64,000 nt of DNA from Riptortus pedestris (GCA_019009955.1 CM032230.1:1750001-1814000); one strand, 5' to 3'. Shown: positions 33,178-45,816, numbered from the stretch's first letter. Notes: generated by a model not told the origin, from the sequence alone. Made by a program: numbers and translations.

Positions 33178-33221
<44 letters not shown>
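33178..33221. repeat. (TA)n microsatellite
   Basis: Pure TA run at the right end of the Helitron-like element. Confidence 0.9.
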
Positions 33222-33230
<9 letters not shown>

Positions 33231-33413
33231 ATATAAAGATTTATCCACTCAAATAATAAAGAGAATGTATTAAAGTAATGTTTTATGTAACAATTATTAC
33301 ACTTATATAATTAATTATTCTATGTTTGATCTTCGGCTATACGCCATAATGTTAGTTTCTATTTTTTTTGTTTATAAATAAATAGATAATATCTATAAAT
33401 AATTTTAATTGTC

Positions 33414-33431
33414 ACACACACGCCGCACCCA

Positions 33432-33462
<31 letters not shown>

Positions 33463-33473
33463 TCGAAAGCACG

Positions 33474-33555
<82 letters not shown>

Positions 33556-33560
33556 CACAC
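33414..33560. repeat. (CA)n microsatellite
   Basis: About 147 bp of CA repeats with a few interruptions (cgccgcaccc, tcgaaagcacg). Confidence 0.95.
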
Positions 33561-33630
33561 GCCATGTAATGTTGCGTGGAGAAATACGGCCGACTGTGGC
33601 ATGACCTATGTTAATGGTGAGCATTGACGT

Positions 33631-33924
33631 TGTGGAGGGGCGATGCGAGACTTAAAGAAGTGAAGGCCAGATTAACTAAATCAAATATATTAACAAAAAT
33701 AATAAATAATGATAAAGTTATTAACAAAAAAGGTCCATCCACGGCCACACTTCAGACTCCCGTTTTCACAATCAATAATTACGCACTGTAACCTAAAACG
33801 CGGTTCACTATTCGAATGCTGATGGACTTCTCTATAGCAACGTATAGCAGCGAGATACTCGCGAACATATGGAAATTATGACTAGCTGTCAAGGTTATTC
33901 ATTCGCGAGTACCTCGCCGCTACA
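33631..33924 (-). repeat. gypsy-2 3' LTR
   Basis: 294 bp; pairs with 37557-37886; target duplication acgt at 33627-33630. Confidence 0.93.
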
Positions 33925-36900
33925 TCACCTCCCCTCAATGACTGCGTCGAGGAGGCGAACAGGAGGCTTAACCAAACGCCCTCGCTGGGTCACCTGGAAT
34001 GGAGGAGGCTGGTCATCTTCCTTGGCGGAGTCATTGGAAGGTCTAGCTGGCGGTGGTGTTGCTGCTGAGGGTAGAGGCTGGCTGGAACTGGAGTCCTCTT
34101 CCTGGAGCAGGTAAGCTGGTTTTAGTCTGTCAATCGTCACGGTCTGGGTCCTGAAGGCAACTGGATGTCATAGGTTCTGGAGCATCTCTTTAAAACCTTG
34201 TAAGGCCCAGTATAAGGCGGTATGAGTGGGCGCTGTACTGTATCATCCCTCAGGAAAACATGAGAGGATGTCTGTAGGTCGTTGTGGACAAACGTTTTTG
34301 CAGTGGATTGGCGATGAGCTGCTGGTCTCAGTAGCTCCAACTGCTCTCGAAGTCGCTGGACAAACTCTTCGGTGCTGGCTTGTTGCTTAGTTGTATCCAA
34401 TAGTTCTCCAGGCAGTCGCAGAGGTTGTCCATAAACCATGTCTGCGGCGCTGGTGATGCTGTCATCGCGGATTGCTGCACGTAGTCCCAGGAGTACCATG
34501 GGCAGAAGAGATGTCCAATTGTTGCTGTTGAGCTGGGCTGTGAGAGCTGTTTTCAGCGTGCGATGCCACCTCTCGACACATCCGTTAGCTTGCGGGTGGT
34601 ATGCAGTTGTCCTACAGCTCTGGAATCCCAACGTCTTGGAGAGTTGGTGGAACAAGTCGGACTCAAACTGTCCCCCTTGATCTGTAGTGATACGCGCAGG
34701 AACACCGAAACGTGCTATCCAGGACGAACAGAGTGCAGAAGCGCTTCTGCGCAGGTAGCTGCTGCGCAGGTAGCTGCTGAGATGTCCTCAATTGCTTGTG
34801 CTTCTGGCCATCTCCTGAACCTGTCTATCATCGTAAGGCAGTACCGCATACCAGCAAGTACCAGGTTCTTCAGCAAGTCACCGCTCTGTGCTTCCGCTAG
34901 GGCTTCCATCCCATCAGGGCTGCTAATTTCCTCCACTCTTGAAAACGCGTCAGCCACGTCATTCTCCGCTCCTGCAACATACTGGATATCAGTGGTAAAT
35001 TGGCTAATAAAACTTACCCACCGAATCCGCATGGGGGTGGAGATTTCGGCTTCTGCTGAAATGCGTAAAGAAGTGGTTTGTGGTCAGTTCAAATGGTAAA
35101 ATGTCGACCTTCCACTTGTGAGCGAAAGTGTCGCACGGCTTGATGAATGGCCAGCAACTCGCGGTCATAAGTTGAATAGTTCCGCTCCGTCCGAGTCAAT
35201 GTCCTTGAGAAAAATCCTAGAGGTCGCCAGTTTCCATTTTCCTTCTGCTGTAGAGCTGCTCCTATAGATGTACCGGTGGCATCACATACGAGAACTAGCT
35301 CCGCTCCTGGAATCGGGTGAGCTATAAGAGCTGCGTTCCTGAGGGCTTCCTTGCAATCTTCAAATGCCTTGATGGAATCCTCGGTCCAAGAGATGGGAGA
35401 TTTGTCATTTTTCTTGGCTCCCGTCAAAAAAGTATTCAAGGGTGCTTGAATGGCAGCTGCGTGGGGAAGGCAACATCGATAAAAGTTTATCATCCCCAGG
35501 AATCGTCGCAGGTCCTTGACAGTAGTAGGGCGAGGGTAATTGGTAATGGCTTCGACTTTCTCCGGAAGTGCAGTGATGCCTTGAGGAGTGACCTTGTGGC
35601 CCAAAAACTCTATCTCCGTCGCTGCGAATACACATTTGGAGAGGTTAATCGTCAGACCATGTTCCTGGAGGCGTCGAAAAACTTCGTCTAGATGTCTCTT
35701 GTGCTCTTCCTCGTCGGCTGATCCGATGCAGATGTCGTCAACGAAGGGAAAGGCGAAGTCGAGACCACGGAGAACGGAATCTAGAAATCTCTGGAAGGTC
35801 TGAGCCGCATTTCGTAGGCCGAAACACATCCTTACGTACTCGTAGAGACCAAATGGGGTGATTACAGCCGTCTTCTGTATGTCTTCTTCCGCTATAGGGA
35901 TTTGGAAACAGGCCTTCCTGAGATCTAATTTGCTGAAGATCCGCTTCCCATGGAGGTTGACATTGAAATCAGCAATGTTTGGTACAGCATAACGATCGGG
36001 TATTGTTTTGGCATTCAGCTGCCTATAATCGCCGCAAGGTCGGATTTCGCCGTTCTTTTTAGGAACGATATGTAGCGCACTTGACCAAGGGCTACTTGAC
36101 GGACGGATAATGCCTTCCTCCATCATCTGTTCGAATTCGCGTTTCGCGGCCGCGTACCTTTCCGGAGGTAACCTTCGCGATTTCGCGGTGACTGGCGCGT
36201 CTCTGGTCTCTATGTGATGGACGACGGGATGAGTCGGCTTCTTAGTAAAAGTGATCGGTGACGTGAGGCTAGGGTACTTCTGGAGAAGTTCGGTGTACCA
36301 TTGGCCTTCCGGGACAGAATATATTGCCGGTGCTGGAACGTTAGCCGGCTTCCCTTTTGTCGTCAACCCTGTGATTCTGTCGACCAGTTGGCAGCCAGCT
36401 AGGTCCACCATCAGCTCGAAATGGTAGAGCAAGTCCGCTCCAATTATGGGTTGCCCTACCTCCGCGAGGATGAATCGCCACACTATTTTCCGCCGCAAGC
36501 CTAAGTCCAACTGGATAAGTTTTTCACCATAGGTTGGGATGAGGGTGCCGTTCGCCGCATATAAAGACTTCGCTGGGCTTAGTTTTCGGTGTTCTTGTCA
36601 CAGGGTAAACTGAAACAGCAGCTCCTGTGTCCACCAAATATCGGATGCGGGTTTGCCGATCATAAATGAAAAGGCGGTGATGGGAGTTATTAGCTTCCAT
36701 GAGCATGGTGGTCGGCACTTATTTGCTTTATCGCGAAATTGTTCATGGTAAAAGCATAACTGCCTATCTCTACTCTTACTCCGTCGGCGTAGCGCTGTGG
36801 TTGGTGTCGTATCCCGTTGGCGGGTCTCCAGGGCTGTGATTCGCTCGGTGAGTTTCTCCAGGGCGTCCAGTAGCCGATCTTTTCTGTGAGAGGGACTGGA

Positions 36901-37556
36901 AGGTTTCAATGCTGCCACCTCGCAGGCTATAGGGTCACCAACCTCAGCAATGCGGTCGGCTATGATACTGAGCTTTGCTAAATCTTGTTGCTCAGTAGCG
37001 GCAAGTGCTATCTGCATGGCGTTGGGCAATCCCTTCAGCCAAATTGATTTAAGCAGCTCGTCCATTACCGCGGTACCTCCGAGTTGCTGGAGTTCGCGCA
37101 AGAAGTGAGATGGTCGGCGGTCTCCTAGTCGTTGATCTTCGAGGAGTTTTCTAATCCGGACATTCTCGGACTCCTCGAAGCTATTCATGATCCTTGTCTT
37201 GAGGGTCCCATATGGATATTTTCAACAGGGGGGTTACGGACGAGGTCAATAACATCACGTATAACCTCCCTATCCAGTTGCGAAACCACAAGGCGAAATT
37301 TTTTTAAAGAGTTACGGACATTGTATAACTCGAAAACAGTCTCACTTTGAAGAAAAAATATCTCAGGGTCAGCTTTAAAAAAATTTGGCATCTGAAACTT
37401 AATAGTGGCCATAGAAGTTGCTTCAGGCTGGGTATTGTGAGCAGGAGTCCGGATCTCATCACCTTCCAATGTGAGCAAGTCAAATAAATCACTGGAGTGC
37501 ATATTTAAAATGGCGTACTCACGTGTATAGTAGAAAATCACGTCGGGCTTCACCAA
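33925..37556 (-). pseudogene. gypsy-2 gag-pol, multiply frameshifted, integrase deleted
   Basis: Gag (37480-36700) has FQMPNFFKADPEIFF, RRPSHFLRELQQLGG, LKSIWLKGLP and a C-terminal CRPPCSW, with a shift near 37188. Protease is LVDTGAAVSVYP (about 36640) in another frame. Reverse transcriptase (36510-35500) has KLDLRKACFQIPI and FVDD in place of YLDD. RNase H has VCDATGTSIGAAL and RTERNYSTYDRELLAI, then a TGA near 35090 and a shift. After VADAFSRVEEISSP the sequence jumps to YCLTMIDRFRRWPEA, so the integrase HHCC finger and first catalytic Asp are gone. The rest of integrase remains (TTAYHPQANGCVERWHRTL; C-terminus to 33925). A 15-bp tandem duplication (gcgcaggtagctgct) lies near 34750. Confidence 0.92.
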
Positions 37557-37886
37557 TGTGGAGGGGCGATGCGAGACGTAAAGAAGTGAAGGCCAGATTA
37601 ACTAAATCAAATATATTAACAAAAATAATAAATAATGATAAAGTTATTAACAAAAAAGGTCCATCCACGGCCACACTTCAGACTCCCGTTTTCACAATCA
37701 ATAATTACGCAATGTAACCTAAAACGCGGTTCACTGTTCGAATGCTTATAGGAGACTCACTAAGTCTAACCTCACTAAGTTATAGGGACTTCTCTATAGC
37801 AACGTATAGCAGCGAGATACTCGCGAACATATGGAAATTATGACTAGCTGTCAAGGTTATTCATTCGCGAGTACCTCGCCGCTACA
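37557..37886 (-). repeat. gypsy-2 5' LTR
   Basis: 330 bp; 36 bp longer than its partner because of an internal segment with ctcactaagt repeated twice. Confidence 0.93.
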
Positions 37887-37890
37887 ACGT

Positions 37891-38450
37891 CACTTAGGGC
37901 TCCAACTTTTGAAGCACTTTTCTGCTGGATCCTACCTGGGACCTCCCTCTTAGATGACTACCTGTAGTTGGTGAGGTAACACTAGGGTCATACCCGACAC
38001 CACTATATCACAAAATAAGAGTACTACCTACGGTTGGGATGTCACTGTGGATCACAAGCTGAATACCTCATTGATATGCTGGATCGAAGGTGAGTAAAAC
38101 TCACTGCTGATCACAGTTAAGAAGATGGCTGCTTGCAGATACTAACTTGGTATCTTCCCCGAGAAATCTCCGGAATACGTGAGTTCTAGGAGGTAGCTCA
38201 TTTCAGGCGGGGTCAATTTGATTGTCTATGCCGCAACAGTTTTAGCTTTTGATTAGTTGGTTGAAGGGAGGGTGTATTTCCCCAATCGACATGAGCCTTT
38301 ACCTCTCTACTGTCTTAAGACGATCCCAAGCAATTTCGTTTTATTCTAATTTATAGTGAAACCTAAATAGTTAGATAGGATATTTATGGACACTAATGTT
38401 CAGCGGCATTACAAGGAATGACTCCAAAGTTAATGTTAACAACGAATAAA
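37891..38450. other. Unassigned spacer
   Basis: Nothing recognised. GC content is higher than neighbours and no long frame is present. Confidence 0.4.
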
Positions 38451-39006
38451 AAGTCCGTCACGCAGGGGCTGCGTAAACTAAGCAGATTTCCCACGTGAAG
38501 TTTTACAATAGAGAAATCTGCCTAATAACAACTGTAGTAGTAAGAAACCTCTTAACCTAAAACATTATTTAGGGCGTAATAACCCAGTAGTTTCTAGCCC
38601 CAAAAAACAGTTAACCTAACCTCTAAACCTATTCACGAGGGACGAATAGTTATGGAAACGGCCACCAGAGCTCTCGGCGGAAAGTCCGAACATAGCCTAC
38701 TGGTGACCACACGCAGAATACAAATGCAAATATCTCGGTTAATATTCAAGATAGAGAAAAAATGTATATAACAATATCTATAGTAAATTTAATTTGCAAT
38801 AAGATTGATTCTGTACTGTAATTTTTCGGTCCGACGTATAATAAGGGAGATATTTCGAATTTTCGAAAATCCTCCCCTCTAAATCCCACCTCCCACTGGT
38901 CCGATTTCAGCCGTTAACGAAATTGATCTTTCTTTTTAGATAAAACGACTAAATATCGAGTTTGGTAACGATCAAACAAAAATTGCGACCGCTAGAGCGG
39001 TAACAG

Positions 39007-39052
<46 letters not shown>

Positions 39053-41065
39053 GTAACCTCTGTCTGTACATTGATTTTTTTCGCGAAATTTCACGATAAC
39101 TTTTCGTTTCACATGTCATAGACACCAAAACTGCATTTTGTTTCTTTCGTGTATGTTTGTTTGTTTGTTTGTTTGTTTGTTTGTTTGTTACCTTTTCACG
39201 CATAAACGGCTGAACCGAATTTTATGAAACTTGGTATGTATATTACTACTAGCCCAACTTAGACTTTAGGCTATATTATTATTCTCTAAGACAAACAGGA
39301 GTGGGGGTTATAAGGGAGGCCTGAAATTAAAAATAGCGATATTTCGTTTCCTATTGGTTTTTCGGCAAATATGCACATAACAAAAGTTATTTATTTTGTT
39401 ATTTAGAGTAACTTTTGTTATATACACTATCGTCGTATACCGAAGTATAAATGAGTTATACGCGAAAAATTATAGCGGGAGTCAACAATTTTATTTGGTA
39501 CAAAACACTCAACCGAACTAAGTAAAACTCGGTATATCTATTAGCACTAAAGGTTTCATTATAACAAGCCATACCAACATTTCTAGGGACGGGCAGGAGT
39601 GGGGGTTATAAGGGAAGCCAGAAATTAAAAATAGCGATATTTCGTTTCCTATTGGTTTTTCGGTAAATATGAACATAACAAAAGTTGTTTACTTTGTTAT
39701 TTAGAGTAACATTTCTTATATACACTTTTTTCTTATACCGAATAATAAACGAGATATACGCTAAAATCTATAGCGGAAGTGAACAATTTTATTTGGGACA
39801 ATAGACTCAACCGAAATAAATAAAACTCGGTATGTCGATTAGCACTAACGCTTTCATTATAACAAACCATATCAACATTTCTAGGCACGGGCAGGAGTGG
39901 GGGTTATAAGGAAAGCCTGAAATTAAATATAGCGATATTTCGTTTCCTATTGGTTTTTCGGCAAATATGAACATGACGATAAACAAGAACATTTCAATTG
40001 TATGAAGCATTTTAAAAACAAGTAGCTGTTTCATGAGGAGCAAAGTATATTACTCCCCCCCCCCCTCCCTTCCTCTGTCTTTCACTGGAACATTAATTAA
40101 TCGGAAGTAAGTAATTTCATCTTTTAATGTGTTTAAAACATCAATTAATTCACAAAAAACGAAAGTATTTAAACTTACATAATTAGAATTGAAAATAGAA
40201 TCTGAATATAAGGTAATGTTAGCGGAATTGAGAGTTTGCCGTTAGTCATGTTCTGTTGGTTAACCTGGAGCGTTAGGGACGGGTGGGGAGACCTTCCTTT
40301 AATCTAGAACCTTTCTCACTCCCTCTTTCTTTCCTCAGTGGTTTTACACACTTTTTTCGTATACCGTATTATAAACGAGATATACGCTAAAACCTATAGC
40401 GGAAGTGTATTTTGTTATTTAGAGTAAATTTTGTTATATACACTTTTTTATTATACCGAATTATAAACGAGATATATGCTAAAACCTATAGCGGAAGTGA
40501 ACAATTTTATTTGGGACAAAAGACCCAGCCGAAATAAATAAAACTCGGTTTGTGTATTAGCACTAACTCTTTCCTTATAACAAGCCATACTAACATTTCT
40601 AGGGACGGGCAGGAGTGGGGGTTATAAGGGAAGCCTGAAATTAATAATGGTGATATTTCGTTTCACCACAATATTTTGTGCTTAATAACTGAGATCTATG
40701 CATAATGCACAGGAGACGGGAAATATGACAGTTTGGAGGACAGTGAAGACTTACATAAAAAATTAATTTTATTATTAACAAATGCCAACAACGGGTGTTA
40801 ATCCTAAATAGTGGGACGGGTAAAGGTGAAAATATTGTGCAAACTAAAGCCTTGCCAAAAACATACCATCACCATTCAGCCTCAAATGAATTCCCGAGCG
40901 AAGCCGGGTATCTGAGCTAGTATATATATATATATACATAGTTTTGAACGGACCTCATTTTCGTCATCTCCTGGGTAGGATCGATGGACATTTGAAGGAA
41001 AATTTCGAAAATTCCGTCATGAGTACAACCTAAATAGCTGATTTCCCTTAAGGGAAATCTGCTAA
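38451..41065 (+). mobile_element. Family R element interrupted by a Helitron-like element
   Basis: It starts aagtccgtcacgcaggggc with the subterminal agcagatttcccacgtg, and reaches the (TA)n core at about 39012. It resumes after the insertion at 40921 with the tail of the TA tract and gaacggacctcattttc, and ends at the palindrome and ctgctaa at 41065. Confidence 0.88.
39047..40920 (+). mobile_element. Helitron-like element with ~298-bp internal tandem units
   Basis: The left end reads aaaattgtaacctctgtctg beside (TA)n. The right end reads ttcccgagcgaagccgggta tctgagCTAG, with CTAG at 40917-40920 after a short CCCG/CGGG hairpin. A related element lies in opposite orientation at 51478-52583. 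Internal units begin near aggagtgggggttataaggg at 39297, 39596, 39893 and 40611, about 298 bp apart except where something is inserted before the last. A (GTTT)n tract lies at about 39150-39187. No open frame, so non-autonomous. The Helitron call rests on the 3' end and lack of target duplication. Confidence 0.65.
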
Positions 41066-42272
41066 AAAGGAAGACTTGCATAAATATGAAAGCGAGTGAG
41101 ACTAAGATATAAGAGCAAAAACGTGGTGCGTGAATTGTTGAGAACAAGAATATTCTCGGAAAAGGACCTATCGCTTCAAATCCTAGAACCTCCAAACTAT
41201 GTTCGCCCTGATACTAGTCAGTCCTTTAACCAGTCTCTCGCTAGGCTAGTGCGCAGGATATTAGGTTTAGGAGGGTCGACATCGTGAGTGACGCTGATGA
41301 GAGGCTCGTCAATATCAGCACCTCGTCAACGCACCGGCTGTCAGGGAGTTTAAAAGAAGATTTTCGACATTTTGGAGGGAATCTAGGAACTTTACATGAC
41401 ATCGGAAAATTGTTTGGACCATTTGATTCTAGGAATAGAGTACTGTGTATTTCTATATGAGTTTTACTTTCAAGGGAGCGAATAGCGGACTATTTTCGTG
41501 ATGATGCCGTTTTGGTAGGATTGGAGGTTACGGAGGGATGATTTAGTGAGGAACTGGAGGAAAGGGGAGCCATAGAGGAGGAGGGTGAGATAGGAGAGAG
41601 ACATGTGTGGAGGTGAGCGCAGTAGCACGCACTGCACCTTATCCTGGCCTGTGGAGTTTCTTCCCTTGGTTCGGCGCAAGATGACAGTAAGCTGTTTCGG
41701 TGGGGTAAACATGTTATTGCTGACATGTTCCATCGAAGGAGCCTCAACTCCGACGCGGGTCCGAGCCTGAGCTGCAGCCAACATATGTGCCTCAGCCTGG
41801 TCCAAGGGTTTCATCTCTGCATCGCCAGCCTGGAGAAGTATAGTTCGTCTCTTGAGGATCTTGGACGTCAACAGTTTTCAAAACTTGAGATGATCCCTGT
41901 GCGTCAGTCGGATGGTTTCGTGCCACTCAGCTGTCTTCAACTGCCTCATTATGGTGTGGGGTTATGGGCGGGAAGGAGATCGGGGTTACGAGTCCGGTAC
42001 CAGGAAAACTAAATTCAATATATGCTGAGGGGGAGAGTTTCAGGCCAAGGGAATACCAGATAAATTTTGGGATTGAGGAGTCAGCGTCATCGAGAAGCAT
42101 CTTGGTGAACTCCACTGCTTTAAATTCTAGGGTTGATTCGTACATAAGGGACCTGCACTTTTTCTAGTCTATTTTATGAAACGAATTTGGATTTGGGAGG
42201 GCAACCTCGCAGCTCATAAAGAACTGGTCGGTTGTCAGAATCAGTTGTTTTACAAAAGGTTGCAGTTACTTT
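41066..42272. other. Unassigned spacer
   Basis: Overlapping open frames of 85-133 codons on both strands (about 41470-42012) have no recognisable domain and look like chance openings in more GC-balanced DNA. A diverged non-LTR or host remnant cannot be excluded. Confidence 0.35.
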
Positions 42273-43645
42273 GTAGGCTCCTTATAAATCCTAATCAGCT
42301 GCACTACAGATGGCGGCCGTGACTTGGTAGGCTCCTTATAAATCCTAATCAGCTGCACTACAGATGGCGGCCGTGACTTATTAGCTCCTTATAAATCCTA
42401 ATCAGCTGCACTACAGATGGCGGCCGTGACTTTGTAGGCTCCTTATAAATCCTAATCAGCTGCACTACAGATGGCGGCCGTGACTTGGTAGGCTCCTTAT
42501 AAATCCTAATCAGCTGCACTACAGATGGCGGCCGTGACTTGGTAGGCTCCTTATAAATCCTAATCAGCTGCACTACAGATGGCGGCCGTGACTTAATAGG
42601 CTCCTTATAAATCCTAATCAGCAGTACTACAGATGGCGGCCGTGACTTTGTAGGCTCCTTATAAATCCTAATCAGCTGCACTACAGATGGCGGCCGTGAC
42701 TTTGTAGGCTCCTTATAAATCCTAATCAGCTGCACTACAGATGGCGGCCGTGACTTTGTAGGCTCCTTATAAATCCTAATCAGCTGCACTACAGATGGCG
42801 GCCGTGACTTTGTAGGCTCCTTATAAATCCTAATCAGCTGCACTACAGATGGCGGCCGTGACTTTGTAGGCTCCTTATAAATCCTAATCAGCAGTACTAC
42901 AGATGGCGGCCGTGACTTTGTAGGCTCCTTATAAATCCTAATCAGCTGCACTACAGATGGCGGCCGTGACTTATTAGCTCCTTATAAATCCTAATCAGCA
43001 GTACTACAGATGGCGGCCGTGACTTTGTAGGCTCCTTATAAATCCTAATCAGCTGCACTACAGATGGCGGCCGTGACTTTGTAGGCTCCTTATAAATCCT
43101 AATCAGCAGTACTACAGATGGCGGCCGTGACTTTGTAGGCTCCTTATAAATCCTAATCAGCAGTACTACAGATGGCGGCCGTGACTTTGTAGGCTCCTTA
43201 TAAATCCTAATCAGCTGCACTACAGATGGCGGCCGTGACTTTGTAGGCTCCTTATAAATCCTAATCAGCAGTACTACAGATGGCGGCCGTGACTTTGTAG
43301 GCTCCTTATAAATCCTAATCAGCTGCACTACAGATGGCGGCCGTGACTTTGTAGGCTCCTTATAAATCCTAATCAGCTGCACTACAGATGGCGGCCGTGA
43401 CTTGGTAGGCTCCTTATAAATCCTAATCAGCTGCACTACAGATGGCGGCCGTGACTTTGTAGGCTCCTTATAAATCCTAATCAGCTGCACTACAGATGGC
43501 GGCCGTGACTTTGTAGGCTCCTTATAAATCCTAATCAGCTGCACTACAGATGGCGGCCGTGACTTGGTAGGCTCCTTATAAATCCTAATCAGCTGCACTA
43601 CAGATGGCGGCCGTGACTTGGTAGGCTCCTTATAAATCCTAATCT
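42273..43645. repeat. 54-bp tandem array (~25 copies)
   Basis: Unit: ggctccttataaatcctaat / cagctgcactacagatggcg / gccgtgactttgta. Units differ mostly at two sites: ctgcac versus cagtac, and gactttgta versus gacttggta. Two units near 42376 and 42970 carry the same one-base loss (gacttattagctcc), 594 bp (11 units) apart. Because 54 is a multiple of three, the minus strand stays open as an 18-residue repeat (LIRIYKEPTKSRPPSVVQ), broken only by those two deletions. This is most likely non-coding satellite DNA. Confidence 0.96.
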
Positions 43646-45705
43646 GGTATTTCATTGTAAACCCATACCATTTCAGCCCATACTACAGAACATTTAGAGC
43701 CCATCTCATGTCGAATAAGGCGGGCCGAACCATCTGTAACCGATCCTGCAAATTTGGGCTTAGCAATAGAAAGTCCGCTTTCGACCTTCTAGAAGTCAGT
43801 TGATGCCTAATCATTACTTCCGTTGAATAAATTCATAAATGTTAAAAAAAAAAAAAAAACAATGCTTGAAGTCGGGAATTAAGTTTTCTAGGAAGTTGTG
43901 TATTTCATTAGTTTGACGAATACTTTTAACCATCGATAATTCTGAAAAAGGAATAGCAGAAGTATATTTATTTTTGTTAAATGACAGAGAACTATATGGA
44001 AGCACTTGGTTAATAATGTAAAGTTATTCAATCGTTTAATTAATAAAGACACTTTAAACAGTGCATGGCTTAAAACAAGAGGTCGGTAGGCACTGGATAT
44101 TTCTACGCATATAGCCATAATTTCCTGCTCGCATGAGAGATATAATGTGTGTAAATAGTGAATGTTGCCAATAAGTGATATGATTTTTAAAATAGAATAT
44201 ATGAGGGTCATATTAGATACTTATAATTAAAAAGGAGATCACATGATTTCTCATTATATTCGCCGAAATTTGTCTTCTGAAGCAATAGTCTAAAACTAAT
44301 CTAATCCAGGAAACAAAAATTCAATCAATATGAAACTGGAAACAAGGAGGAAACTTGATCTGCTTTGGGAAATAAAAAAACTGATAGTTACAAAGGGAAT
44401 GAACGAATGAATGGGGATTGGATTGAAAGAAGTTGAGGAAATTAGCCAAGAACGGGCGATGATTGAGGAAGCATTGGGTATTTATGGGCATTATTCAGGG
44501 ATATTTTTCTCGAGTCAATTCGATGAATTCTATCAGTTTTAAGCAGGTGGAGGAATGGATGCTGGCCGGGAGTAAGGAGGGTGACATCCTCATTTCCTCT
44601 CCATCAACCAGAAGGTCCGGCATCAAAAATAAATTAGAGACAGCTGGGGGGGGGGTGCAGTAGCGATGGGAGTGGACTCATTTCCTGGAGAAGCTAGGAG
44701 CTAATCCCTCGGCTCCATTCCCATTGGTCCATTCCTCGACCAATCAGGATCCAGTACAAGGAGAGTGGTGGGGGAAATTGCACTGCTTTTTATACCTCTC
44801 CCTCCTCACTGTATCCCCTTTCAGTCTGTAGTTATTTCCCGCCAGGAAATACAATAAATGTCCATTTGCCCGGGAATTACTTGCCGGACAATCTTGGAGG
44901 GAATATGATTCATGCCCTATCATCAGAAGCGTGCCGCTTTCCAAAAAGGTTGATTCCCAGTAACTCTGTACAATTAGCACATTTTCTGTCTTTCTCTTGC
45001 AGAACTTCTTCGAAAAACGCGGATTACTATTAAATTTAGTATAATGTTCCTTATTCAAGTGAAGGTCTCAAACAAAATAGATGCACAAAACGTAGATTGT
45101 TCATTGACTACTGGCTTGTGTTATCTTGTCATTATTGCTTAGTGATAGTCCGATCCCTGTGTCGGAATAGAGAATATCTGGTATAGTAGGGGCCACAGTA
45201 TTATAATAATGAGTTTTTCACTGTAACATGAATTTTGACGTTCTCTGTCTTATAGATTAGAAGTTGCTGAGGTAGACTTAAAAGGCTATCTACATTCTAT
45301 ATTTATCAATGGACTTAAATGGTATTTTGGGGAAGTATATGGCCGGAGGTGGCGAATACATGGACTCGAGAGAGGATATTGCCGATTCAATAAAGCTGGC
45401 AGTGGATGGATATTGTTATGTTAATAAAGCCACCCCTTCCTCCCTCCATAACAATACCCCGATCCTTACAATAACCTATTCGTCATATAACCAACCCACA
45501 CCCCCAGAAAGGCAGGTTTTACTCTAAATCCTTTCTTTATCATTTCTCTTACTTCCCCTCAACTTGTGGTAGGGAATCCCCCGAACAGGCAGCATGGCAC
45601 TATTTTGTATTCAATTCTTACTCAAATAAACGTTCACGACTACCTATACATTATGAAACAGCGATTTGACTAACTGTATTAGAAGAATCATACCCCGTCG
45701 TGACT
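43646..45705. other. Unassigned spacer, ~2 kb
   Basis: No domain-bearing frame or known repeat recognised. A poly-A run lies at about 43844-43859 and a poly-G run at about 44645. It may be single-copy intergenic DNA. Confidence 0.4.
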
Positions 45706-45816
45706 ATTCTTCAGGGAAATCAGCTATTGAGGTCGTACTCATGACGCGAGTTTTAAAAAAAATTCCTCAAATATCCATCGATCCTACCCAGGAGATGACG
45801 AAAATGAGGTCCGTTC

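Larger units (their letters stand above)
31187..33180 (-). mobile_element. Helitron-like non-autonomous element with CTAG end
   Basis: On the minus strand the 3' end reads cgtctgccgggtccgCTAG, ending at 31187. The right (5') end runs into a (TA)n tract at about 33178. The right third (32580-33060) carries the 'cctcccttataacccc(c)actcctg' unit shared with the elements at 39047-40920 and 51478-52583. It contains an A-rich repeated stretch, a (CA)n tract and a LINE fragment. The 5' TC end is not certain. Confidence 0.6.
33631..37886 (-). mobile_element. Ty3/gypsy retrotransposon 'gypsy-2' with LTRs
   Basis: LTRs are 33631-33924 (294 bp) and 37557-37886 (330 bp); on the plus strand they start tgtggaggggcgatgcgag and end cgccgctaca. 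They differ mainly by a 36-bp indel at about 37746-37785. A 4-bp target duplication, acgt, flanks it at 33627-33630 and 37887-37890. On the minus strand the 5' LTR is followed by ttggtgaagcccgacgtg, a likely primer-binding region. The integrase region is internally deleted, so the element is non-autonomous. Confidence 0.95.

Noticed and set aside
41470..42012. Overlapping open frames of 85-133 codons
   Set aside because: No recognisable domain, overlapping on both strands, and no splice-compatible neighbours; treated as chance openings.
42358..43655. Two repetitive 18-residue-repeat proteins on the minus strand
   Set aside because: A 54-bp satellite is open by arithmetic. The frame is broken by two one-base deletions and no non-repeat coding sequence flanks it.
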